Positions 1 through 5,937 of a DNA stretch of 6,542 nt are shown here, piece by piece (the first letter of the stretch is position 1; every line of letters begins with the position of its first letter). This DNA is from an uncultured Eubacteriales bacterium (lineage in GTDB: Bacteria > Bacillota > Clostridia > Lachnospirales > Lachnospiraceae), in assembly GCA_900321145.1 (NCBI GenBank), contig ONVB01000347.1, forward strand, positions 1-6,542. The letters run 5' to 3'. Under the pieces are notes generated by a model. The model was not told the origin of the DNA and made no database searches. It saw nothing but the letters and a program-made list of their open reading frames with translations. The position numbers and the translations under genes are program-made.

Positions 1-38
1 AAAATCGAATAGGAGGGGAAATCTCCCCTCCTACTCGA
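1..38 (-). terminator. Rho-independent terminator of the sugar ABC operon
   Basis: Read on the minus strand, the arm at 38-24 (UCGAGUAGGAGGGGA) pairs along all 15 positions with the arm at 19-5, with a single G-U wobble. The loop is the four bases GAUU, and at least four U follow (4-1) before the window ends, so the U-tract may be longer. It lies 35 bases after the stop of the second permease gene. A GC-rich stem followed directly by U is the classic intrinsic terminator form, and it indicates that the operon ends here without an ATPase or glycosidase gene. Confidence 0.9.
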
Positions 39-72
39 AAAGATTATATCTTTGATTGAATCTTTCTTCGTA

Positions 73-927
73 TTAACCCTTAACGGCTCCTACAGCAACA
101 CCGCCGACGATATACCTTGACATAAGCAGGTATACTATAATAACCGGCAGAATTGATAAGGTGATCATCATGTACACCTTACCCATATCAAACTTAGCGA
201 AGTCTGCTGAACGAAGCTTTGCTATAAGAATCGGAAGAGTCTTCTTCTTGTCGTTCTTTGTAAGGATAAGCGAAGGAGTAAAGTAATTATTCCAAGCTCC
301 TACAAAGGAGAAGATTGCCTGAACCGCGATAGCAGGCTTCATAAGCGGAAGCGCTATGGTGTTGAAGATCCTAAGCTCTCCGGCACCATCGATACGGGCT
401 GCCTCAAGAAGCTCCTGAGGAAGTGCGCTTTCCATGTACTGCTTCATATAGAAGAATACGATAGGTGAAGCGATCGACGGGATAATAAGAGGAATGAAGC
501 TCTGCATGAGGTTCATCTTTCTTACCAACTGAATGAATCCGAGCGCTGTAACCTGTGTAGGTATCATCATGATGGCAAGAATGAATGCAAAGATAAACTT
601 CTTAAGCTTAAATTCATAAGCGTGGATTGCAAATGCCGTCATGGTTGAGAAGTATGTACATAAAACGCAAGTACAGAATGATACTATAAGGCTGTTCAAT
701 AAGCCGTAGAATATCGGTATAGTGTCGTGCAATACGTTGTTTATGTTGTCAATCGCATGCGTACTCGGTATGAAAGTGAAGCCCTGAGAAAGCTCAGAGT
801 GTGAACGAGTAGCATTTATGAACAACACATAAAACCAAAATAAGCACAATATCGTGAATATAACGAGTACAACATAGGATATTGTTCTTCTGGCACCGAC
901 ATTGATTCCTCTTTCTTTTTTAGGCAT
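73..927 (-). CDS. Carbohydrate ABC transporter permease, MalG/UgpE type
   Basis: This 284-aa inner-membrane permease is the second channel subunit of a binding-protein-dependent sugar importer. Hydrophobic segments are visible at about residues 16-38, 72-97, 110-132, 144-162, 195-215 and 252-270, fitting the usual six-helix MalG plan. The cytoplasmic EAA loop, which docks onto the ATPase, starts at E175 (EAARIDGAGE) and ends at LPLMKP (193-198). The WNNYFTPSLIL stretch near 212-222 and the GGVAVGAVKG C-terminus are typical of MalG-type subunits (CUT1 family). The ATG start is backed by AGGAGGG ten bases upstream. It follows the MalF-type gene by 14 bases and is the last gene before the terminator. 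The family assignment is firm, but the transported sugar is unknown; oligosaccharides are usual for this class. Confidence 0.93.
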   Translation of the reverse strand: MPKKERGINVGARRTISYVVLVIFTILCLFWFYVLFINATRSHSELSQGFTFIPSTHAIDNINNVLHDTIPIFYGLLNSLIVSFCTCVLCTYFSTMTAFAIHAYEFKLKKFIFAFILAIMMIPTQVTALGFIQLVRKMNLMQSFIPLIIPSIASPIVFFYMKQYMESALPQELLEAARIDGAGELRIFNTIALPLMKPAIAVQAIFSFVGAWNNYFTPSLILTKNDKKKTLPILIAKLRSADFAKFDMGKVYMMITLSILPVIIVYLLMSRYIVGGVAVGAVKG

Positions 928-936
928 GTCTTATAT

Positions 937-943
937 CCCTCCT
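937..943 (-). promoter_or_regulatory. Ribosome binding site of the MalG-type gene, overlapping the upstream stop codon
   Basis: The minus strand reads AGGAGGG, ending nine bases before the ATG at 927. Its first bases are shared with the TAG stop (944-942) of the upstream permease gene. Ribosomes ending on the first permease would sit on this site, so coupled translation and equal output of the two channel subunits are likely. Confidence 0.8.
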
Positions 944-1871
944 ATTTGTATTCGTCATTTGACTTTGTCATCTTAAATACCAGGAAGCTCAACAAACTCG
1001 TTATGATGAACAGGATAACCGAAAGTGCACCGGCCATACCATAGTTTTTACTGAACAAGTGATCGTTAAGCAACATAATAAGTGTCTGAGAAGTCTTCTT
1101 ACCGTTAACGATAGGACCTCCGGCACCACTGGTAAGGATCTGAGGCACATCGAACATCTGGAGACCACCGATAAGAGATGTGATAAGCACATATATAAGG
1201 ATAGGTCTTAAGATGGGAAGTGTGATCCTGAAAAATACCTGTGATGATGTAGCACCGTCAACCTCAGCCGCCTCATAAAGTGAGGTATCTATACCAAGCA
1301 TACCTGCGAGGAGAAGGATTGTGGTGTTACCGAACCACATAAGGAAGTTCATGAAAGCAACCAAGCCTCTTGTGCCGCCTACAGAACTCATAAACTTGAT
1401 AGGTTCCTTGATGATACCTATCTTTGAAAGCATACTGTTTATGGGACCGAAATCCGAAAACAGTGTGAAGAAAAGCATTGCGAAAGCCGAAGCCATGATC
1501 AGGTTCGGCAGATAGATAACCGTCTTGAAAAACGGCTGTCCCTTAAGCCTTAAGCTCGGATCCGAGAACCATGCAGCCAAAAGAAGCGATACTATGATCT
1601 GAGGAATGAAACCGAGAATCCACATGATCATCGTGTTCTTGAAACATGTGAGAACACGACCGTCACTAAAGAGAGTACCGAAGTTCTTAACGCCTACGAA
1701 AGTAGGGCCAACCTCGGTGATACCGCCATTAGCGAAATAATGCTCAAAGAAGCTGTTGTAGATGGTAGTTCCAAGCGGAATCAGCTGAAAGATTATAAAG
1801 ATAACAAGGAATGGGATCAGGAATATGTAACCCCATCTGTTATATCGAGAAATAGCTTTGCTGCCCCTCAT
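942..1871 (-). CDS. Carbohydrate ABC transporter permease, MalF/UgpA/LacF type
   Basis: This 309-aa membrane permease forms the first half of the sugar translocation channel. Hydrophobic segments appear at about residues 14-38, 80-102, 116-138, 168-192, 222-238 and 278-300, matching the six-helix MalF/UgpA core without the long periplasmic insertion of enteric MalF. The EAA loop is complete: E200-A-A-E-V-D-G-A207, then F213 and LPILRP at 218-223. The short charged tail ends in NDEYK. The ATG start has GGAGG eleven bases upstream, slightly long but usable, and no better start is seen. It lies 102 bases after the binding-protein gene, with a strong hairpin between them, and 14 bases before its MalG-type partner. 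It is a CUT1-family subunit; the substrate cannot be read from the permease. Confidence 0.93.
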   Translation of the reverse strand: MRGSKAISRYNRWGYIFLIPFLVIFIIFQLIPLGTTIYNSFFEHYFANGGITEVGPTFVGVKNFGTLFSDGRVLTCFKNTMIMWILGFIPQIIVSLLLAAWFSDPSLRLKGQPFFKTVIYLPNLIMASAFAMLFFTLFSDFGPINSMLSKIGIIKEPIKFMSSVGGTRGLVAFMNFLMWFGNTTILLLAGMLGIDTSLYEAAEVDGATSSQVFFRITLPILRPILIYVLITSLIGGLQMFDVPQILTSGAGGPIVNGKKTSQTLIMLLNDHLFSKNYGMAGALSVILFIITSLLSFLVFKMTKSNDEYK

Positions 1872-1910
1872 ATATTCTACTACCTCCGTCCTACCTTTTT
1901 TTATTTATAA

Positions 1911-1940
1911 GCGTGTCTGTCCCCGAAGAGACAGACACGC
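1911..1940 (-). promoter_or_regulatory. Intercistronic UUCG-tetraloop hairpin between binding-protein and permease genes
   Basis: On the minus strand GCGTGTCTGT (1940-1931) and ACAGACACGC (1920-1911) are perfect complements. The ten bases between them, CTCTTCGGGG, continue the stem by C-G, U-G and C-G pairs and leave a C(UUCG)G tetraloop, giving 13 bp in all. The sequence after it is UUAUAAAUAAAA, so there is no proper U-tract and full termination is unlikely. Hairpins in this place in binding-protein operons, such as the malE-malF region of enteric bacteria, stabilise the upstream message or reduce downstream expression. That role is inferred here. Confidence 0.8.
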
Positions 1941-1973
1941 CTATTAATGGAACTTATTAAAGCTTAGATTTAA

Positions 1974-3446
1974 TTAGTGACTAAGCTCAGGATAAGTGGT
2001 CTCAACATCTGTGTAGAATGCGTTAAGAGCCTCATCATATGATGAAGTACCCTCGAAGTAGTTCTTCATAGCCTGCTGGAACTTCTCATTACATCCCTGA
2101 TCGTAAACTGAGATGTTAGAAAGATCGATCTTGTCAGCGCCTGCACAGAACATAGCAAGTGCATTCTGTCCGCCAAGTACAGCATCGCCATAAGATGTAT
2201 CTGTAGCCATAGCCTCCATAGTAGGCTTGTTGTTAACGAAGTCGTTATCCTTTGTAACGATACCCTTCATAACTTCAGCATCACATGTCATCTTACGCAT
2301 GATATCAGCAACGAGTGCCGGGTTGTCTGTACCTGTTGCAGCACAGATCCATGTACCGCCCCAATAGAAGCCCTGAGGTCCTTCTGTTGCAGCCCAACCA
2401 CCATCGTGTGCGATTGAAGCCTCGTTATCAGCTGCCATACAGAAGTCGATAAGCCATGCCGGTCCAAAGTATGAGAATGTAGGAAGATCAGAATCCTTCA
2501 TGAATCCCTTGTTCCATGTATCTGACCAAAGACCCTCTGTTGTAGTCTCGCCAGCATCTACAAGCTCCTTAGACATATCTACCCAATCCTTAAGAGCCGG
2601 ATCGATTGTGATCTTTCCGTCAACTACCCAAGGAGTAGATACGTTGTTAGAGAATACACGATATGCATCGTTAACTGTTGCATTTACATAATAACCCTTT
2701 TCCTTAAGAGTCTTAGCTGACTCCTTGAACTTGCCCCAGTCAGAGAAGTTCTTCTGAACCTCTGCCGGATCATCGGAGCCAAATACCTCTGTGGCCATAG
2801 CTCTGTTGTAGATAAGTACACCAGGGCAACCCTGCCATGAAACACCCTTTAATGCTCCGTCTGAGCTTGTAACAACGTCCTTTGTGTACTGATACTGATC
2901 AGCAAGCTCTGCATCTGTGATACCAAGATCAGCTACAGGCATAGTGAAATCAGTATTTACATACTTAAGAGCGTAGTCAGCCTCTACAAGGAAGAGATCG
3001 ATCTTCTCATCATCTGCTGCATCAGCCTGCTCCTTAAGAGTAGCATCAAGGTTGTTCTGGTAAGCATTGTTCTCACTCGGTGTAATGTTGAACTTAACAG
3101 TTATATCACCAATCTTGCCTGTTGTATCATCAACCTTCTCATATCCCGGATAATGATCTGTGAGTCTTGACTTGAACTCCTCATTCCAGCAGTAAACGTT
3201 AAGAACCTTACCATCAGCAGAGAAATCTGCGCCGGCTGCCTCTGTCTCAGCAGGAGCCTCTGTCTCAGCAGGAGCCTCTGTCTCAGCAGGAGCCTCTGTC
3301 TCCTTAGCTGCCTCTGTTGTTGTCTCAGCAGGAGCTGCTGTAGTAGCTGCTGTGGTTGTCTCTTCCTTCTTGTCACCGCATGCTGCGAGTGAAAGACCCA
3401 TAGCGAGTGAAAGTGATAATGCTATTGCCTTTTTGAACTTCTTCAC
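1974..3446 (-). CDS. Carbohydrate ABC transporter substrate-binding lipoprotein (family 1 extracellular solute-binding protein)
   Basis: This 490-aa lipoprotein is anchored outside the cell and delivers sugar to the two permeases encoded next. The N-terminus is a type II signal peptide: KKFKK, a hydrophobic core, then the lipobox L20-A-A-C23. Residues 24-73 are a flexible spacer rich in Thr, Glu, Ala and Pro with the repeat EAPAET. The binding domain starts near KVLNVYCW (80-87); DLFLVEADYALKYV (150-163), GCPGVLIYNR (206-215) and the later YFGPAWLIDF and FYWGGTWIC stretches are typical of CUT1 binding proteins. I chose the GTG at 3446 because AAAGGAGGG lies seven bases upstream and the signal peptide starts there. 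An in-frame TTG at 3566 would add 40 residues of basic, leader-derived sequence before the signal peptide and lacks a good site. The domain holds seven cysteines besides the lipidated one. Substrate unknown. Confidence 0.93.
   Translation of the reverse strand: MKKFKKAIALSLSLAMGLSLAACGDKKEETTTAATTAAPAETTTEAAKETEAPAETEAPAETEAPAETEAAGADFSADGKVLNVYCWNEEFKSRLTDHYPGYEKVDDTTGKIGDITVKFNITPSENNAYQNNLDATLKEQADAADDEKIDLFLVEADYALKYVNTDFTMPVADLGITDAELADQYQYTKDVVTSSDGALKGVSWQGCPGVLIYNRAMATEVFGSDDPAEVQKNFSDWGKFKESAKTLKEKGYYVNATVNDAYRVFSNNVSTPWVVDGKITIDPALKDWVDMSKELVDAGETTTEGLWSDTWNKGFMKDSDLPTFSYFGPAWLIDFCMAADNEASIAHDGGWAATEGPQGFYWGGTWICAATGTDNPALVADIMRKMTCDAEVMKGIVTKDNDFVNNKPTMEAMATDTSYGDAVLGGQNALAMFCAGADKIDLSNISVYDQGCNEKFQQAMKNYFEGTSSYDEALNAFYTDVETTYPELSH
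3238..3302 (-). repeat. 18-bp perfect tandem repeat in the lipoprotein spacer
   Basis: The plus-strand unit gcctctgtctcagcagga occurs three times without change (3238-3255, 3256-3273, 3274-3291), followed by 11 bases of a fourth copy to 3302. A degraded copy is visible further on, to about 3333. Each unit is six codons, so copies encode the EAPAET repeat between the lipid anchor and the binding domain. Gain or loss of a unit by replication slippage would keep the frame and change only spacer length. Confidence 0.95.
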
Positions 3447-3453
3447 AAAAAAA

Positions 3454-3462
3454 CCCTCCTTT
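3454..3462 (-). promoter_or_regulatory. Ribosome binding site that fixes the GTG start of the binding lipoprotein
   Basis: The minus strand reads AAAGGAGGG, then seven T, then GTG at 3446. This near-perfect match to the 16S rRNA tail at ideal spacing decides the start in favour of GTG. The U7 spacer leaves the initiation region unstructured, which suits strong translation. Confidence 0.9.
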
Positions 3463-3516
3463 AATCTGTGTGTCGTCTTCTTTCGATAAGTATCAAGTCT
3501 CCTGTAGATAGATTCC

Positions 3517-3600
3517 TTACGCACCTCCCCGCGACAGCGGATATTGCGTATGTGCAAAATGTACAATCGTCTTAAGCCTCAATCGACCGAAGTCCAACAT
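3517..3600 (-). CDS. Doubtful 27-codon leader ORF
   Basis: An ATG at 3600 opens a 27-residue frame (MLDFGRLRLKTIVHFAHTQY, then PLSRGGA) that ends in TAA at 3519-3517, inside the leader of the transporter operon and 70 bases before its GTG. The only ribosome binding hint is AGGG five bases upstream, which is weak. The frame is not rich in any one amino acid and is not followed by an attenuator-like hairpin, so a classical attenuation peptide is not supported. It overlaps the leader hairpins, and it may simply be a chance ORF. Confidence 0.12.
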   Translation of the reverse strand: MLDFGRLRLKTIVHFAHTQYPLSRGGA

Positions 3601-3651
3601 GTACGCCCTAATATTTGCGGCTTTGCCGTATTTGGCGCACTAACAATCTGA

Positions 3652-3667
3652 CATGGCCTGTGCCATG
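3652..3667 (-). promoter_or_regulatory. Perfect inverted repeat at the transcript start: operator or 5' hairpin
   Basis: CATGGC, four bases, GCCATG is a perfect 6-bp inverted repeat lying at about +4 to +19 from the predicted start of the operon transcript. As DNA it is placed where a repressor would block transcription; as RNA it would form a small hairpin that protects the 5' end. The two readings cannot be separated from this sequence alone, and no regulator gene is present in the window. Confidence 0.45.
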
Positions 3668-3677
3668 ACTGAAACTG

Positions 3678-3706
3678 ATTATAGGATATAATCAACAAAT
3701 TTGCAA
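3678..3706 (-). promoter_or_regulatory. Sigma-A type promoter of the sugar ABC operon
   Basis: On the minus strand a -35 box TTGCAA (3706-3701, four of six bases of TTGACA) is followed by exactly 17 bases and a perfect -10 box TATAAT (3683-3678). The transcript would begin near A3670. This is the only good promoter I see between ppk and the binding-protein gene. Confidence 0.85.
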
Positions 3707-3710
3707 GCAC

Positions 3711-3724
3711 TTTTTTATTTTTTT
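3711..3724 (-). promoter_or_regulatory. A-tract (UP-element-like) upstream of the promoter
   Basis: The minus strand reads AAAAAAATAAAAAA, ending four bases before the -35 box. A-tracts at this position bind the alpha-subunit C-terminal domain of RNA polymerase and raise promoter strength in Firmicutes. That fits a heavily expressed binding protein; the effect here is inferred. Confidence 0.55.
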
Positions 3725-3770
3725 GAAAATTATTTGTACACTTTGCCTATAAACCGTGACATTTCAACAT

Positions 3771-3812
3771 CTTTTGTGCATTATTCCCACGCCGTTTTCA
3801 AGGCTTTTGTGC
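3771..3812 (-). repeat. Pair of 9-bp direct repeats upstream of the promoter
   Basis: GCACAAAAG (minus strand) occurs at 3812-3804 and again at 3779-3771, with start points 33 bases apart, about three helical turns. They lie just after the ppk stop and roughly 100 to 140 bases upstream of the predicted transcript start. They could be activator sites on the same DNA face, but the copies are short and A-rich, so chance is possible. The rest of the stretch from 3725 to 3816 shows no gene and no good terminator. Confidence 0.3.
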
Positions 3813-3816
3813 GTTT

Positions 3817-5937
3817 TTACTCCTCGCTCGTCCTGGGGATAAAAACCCGCGCTGATTTTTTGTTCTCGCCCTTGCCGGCGTTCATGGCTTCCTTCATGAA
3901 GTATTCCTGCGCCGAAAGCTTCTCCTTGCCCCTTAAGTCCTGCTTCTCATATGTCCCGTCAGCCTTCATGATATGCGCCTTCAGCGTGTCCTTAAGCTGT
4001 ATGCGGAGTATGTCAAGCACCCTTTCCTTAAGGTCAGGATCTTCTACCGGGAAGGTTATCTCCACTCTCTTGTCCAGGTTTCTCGGCATCCAGTCCGCGC
4101 TTCCCATATAGCAGTCCGCAAATCCCTCATTGTGGAAGTAGAATATCCTGGCATGCTCGAGGAAGTTGCCCACTATCGATCTGACGGTGATATTTTCCGA
4201 AAGCCCCGGTATACCGGCCTTAAGGCAGCATATTCCCCTGACTATGAGCTCTATCTTCACTCCGGCATCGGAAGCCTCGTACAAAGCCTTTATGATATCG
4301 GGGTCGCAGAGAGAATTCATCTTCGCGACTATACGCGCTTCCTTGCCTGCCCTGGCATTTTGAGCCTCACGGTTTATAAGATAGATAAATTTCTTCTTCA
4401 TCCATATAGGTGCGACAAGAAGCTTGTTCCATGAAGGTGGTTCCGAGTAGCCCGACAGCATATTGAATACCGCCGTGGCATCCTCTCCTATCTTGTCATT
4501 TGCGGTCAGGATGCCCGTATCCGTGTACAGTCTGGCCGTGATATCATTATAGTTTCCGGTTCCGAGGTGCACATATCGCTTTATACCCTCCTCCTCGCGC
4601 CTTACCACCAGCGCAATCTTGGAATGAGTCTTTAAGCCAACAAGTCCGTATATTACATGGCATCCCGCTTTTTCAAGCTTCTTTGCCCAGTTTATGTTGT
4701 TCTCCTCGTCGAAGCGGGCTTTCAGCTCTACCAAAACGGTAACCTGCTTGCCGTTTTCTGCCGCCTTTGCCAAAGCCGCTACGATAGGCGAATTACCGCT
4801 CACACGGTACAGAGTCTGTTTTATGGCAAGAACATCCGGATCTGACGCCGCCTGACGGATAAAATCCACCACCGGAGTAAACTCATAGTACGGATGGTGA
4901 AGGAGAATATCCTTTTCTTTTATCTGATCGAAGAGATTCTTCTCCGGGTCGATTCCCGGAACGGGCTGCGGGACGAATTTCTTGTTTTTGAGATGTTCGA
5001 AACCCGAAAGTCCCGCGAGCTTGCCTATAAATGTAAGGTCGAGCGGTCCGTTTATGTTAAATACAGCCGCATCACCGACCTCGAGCTTGTTCTTTAATTC
5101 CTTGAGAAGCTTTTTGTTTATGTCCGTTTCCACCTCAAGCTTTATGACCTCACCCCAGGCGCGAAGCTTGATCTGCTTTTCTATCTCCTTTAAGAGGTCC
5201 GCCGCCTCATCCTCATCTATCGAAAGATCCGCATTTCTTATGATGCGGTAGGTATGAGCGCAGACAATCTCATAATTGAGGAACAGCTTGTCGAGATTCT
5301 GCTTTATAACATCCTCGAGGAGCATGACGGTCCTCATGGCTCCCGCGGACGGAAGCTCGATTATACGTGAAAGCACCGAAGGGACCTGGACTGTAGCTAT
5401 ATCCATCACATCACTCTTTTTATCCCTGACCAAAGCTCCTATGTTCAGAGTCCTGTTACCGATAAGCGGGAAGGGCCTCGAAGCATCGACCGCCATCGGT
5501 GTAAGCACCGGATAGACCTCCTTTACAAAGAATCTGTCTATATATTTCCTCTGCTTGTCGTCAAGCTCGGCGTAGTCACGCACCAAATTCACACCGCACT
5601 CCGCAAGCTCGGGGAGTATACTGCGGTTTAAGGTCTGGTACTGCTGCTTAGTCATGTTCTTCGTCTCGGGGATGATAAGGTCAAGCTGCTCCCTCGGAGT
5701 AAGCCCGGCTATATCCTTTTTCTCGACTCCCGCATTGGTGAGGTCTACGAGAGAAGCGACCCTTACCATGAAGAACTCCGAAAGGTTGCTCTCGGTTATC
5801 CCGAGAAACTTCATTCTCTCAAACAGCGGTATGCTCTTATCCCTCGCCTCATCCAGTATACGATAGTTGAACTGAAGCCACGAAAGCTCTCTGTTGTAAT
5901 AATTATTCGGATTGTTCAAGACCGCTCTGTCCATCAT
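3817..5937 (-). CDS. ppk: Polyphosphate kinase 1
   Basis: This 706-aa enzyme reversibly moves the terminal phosphate of ATP onto inorganic polyphosphate. The length and domain order match PPK1: N-terminal helical domain (about 12-115), head domain (about 120-310) and two phospholipase-D-like catalytic domains (about 330-505 and 510-690). Key residues are visible: the autophosphorylated histidine in KTHSK (H438, E. coli H435), the second catalytic histidine in LEHARI (H595, E. coli H592), metal-contact arginines in LYRVS (R378) and ARFDEENN (R408), and the nucleotide-contact asparagine in NLSEFF (N51). Assignments to E. coli numbering are from memory of the family. The first of two adjacent ATG codons is chosen because AAGGAGG lies eight bases upstream and it gives the ATGA overlap with the ppx-like gene. 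Nothing appears broken. Promoter outside the window. Confidence 0.97.
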   Translation of the reverse strand: MMDRAVLNNPNNYYNRELSWLQFNYRILDEARDKSIPLFERMKFLGITESNLSEFFMVRVASLVDLTNAGVEKKDIAGLTPREQLDLIIPETKNMTKQQYQTLNRSILPELAECGVNLVRDYAELDDKQRKYIDRFFVKEVYPVLTPMAVDASRPFPLIGNRTLNIGALVRDKKSDVMDIATVQVPSVLSRIIELPSAGAMRTVMLLEDVIKQNLDKLFLNYEIVCAHTYRIIRNADLSIDEDEAADLLKEIEKQIKLRAWGEVIKLEVETDINKKLLKELKNKLEVGDAAVFNINGPLDLTFIGKLAGLSGFEHLKNKKFVPQPVPGIDPEKNLFDQIKEKDILLHHPYYEFTPVVDFIRQAASDPDVLAIKQTLYRVSGNSPIVAALAKAAENGKQVTVLVELKARFDEENNINWAKKLEKAGCHVIYGLVGLKTHSKIALVVRREEEGIKRYVHLGTGNYNDITARLYTDTGILTANDKIGEDATAVFNMLSGYSEPPSWNKLLVAPIWMKKKFIYLINREAQNARAGKEARIVAKMNSLCDPDIIKALYEASDAGVKIELIVRGICCLKAGIPGLSENITVRSIVGNFLEHARIFYFHNEGFADCYMGSADWMPRNLDKRVEITFPVEDPDLKERVLDILRIQLKDTLKAHIMKADGTYEKQDLRGKEKLSAQEYFMKEAMNAGKGENKKSARVFIPRTSEE

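Larger units (their letters stand above)
3447..3670 (-). promoter_or_regulatory. Long structured 5' leader of the sugar ABC operon
   Basis: About 224 bases separate the predicted transcript start (near A3670) from the GTG. Possible structures, read on the minus strand, are: CATGGC/GCCATG at 3667-3652; a two-part element at 3640-3601 in which GUGCGCC pairs with GGCGUAC (one G-U) around an inner CGGC-AAA-GCCG hairpin; GAC(UUCG)GUC just after it; and CCGC-UGUC-GCGG at 3540-3529. I recognise no known riboswitch class. The leader has no terminator-like stem with a U-tract, although seven U lie directly before the start codon. A regulatory function is inference from length and structure. Confidence 0.5.

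Noticed and set aside
1911..1940. Reading the intercistronic hairpin as a full terminator
   Set aside because: The stem is followed by UUAUAAAUAAAA rather than a U-tract, and both permease genes downstream have no promoter of their own that I can see.
3101..3376. 91-codon minus-strand frame rich in Arg, Gln and Leu
   Set aside because: It is a frame-shifted reading of the tandem repeat in the lipoprotein gene and has no ribosome binding site.
3447..3566. In-frame extension of the binding lipoprotein to a TTG at 3566
   Set aside because: It would put 40 basic, non-signal residues before a perfect type II signal peptide; the GTG at 3446 has an ideal ribosome binding site.
3601..3667. Possible c-di-GMP-I (GEMM) riboswitch, because of GCACAGG and GCAAAGCC strings in the leader
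   Set aside because: The order and the required second helix, GGCCTA segment and receptor are not found; the GCAAAGCC string is part of a simple CGGC-AAA-GCCG hairpin.
3791..3818. Terminator for ppk, or a plus-strand terminator, from GCC/GGC followed by T-rich sequence
   Set aside because: The stem is only three base pairs with an eight-base loop, and no plus-strand gene exists to end there.
3973..4434. 153-codon plus-strand frame, and several shorter plus-strand frames across 3701-6171
   Set aside because: They lie antisense to well-supported ppk and ppx-like coding sequence, lack recognisable domains and ribosome binding sites.
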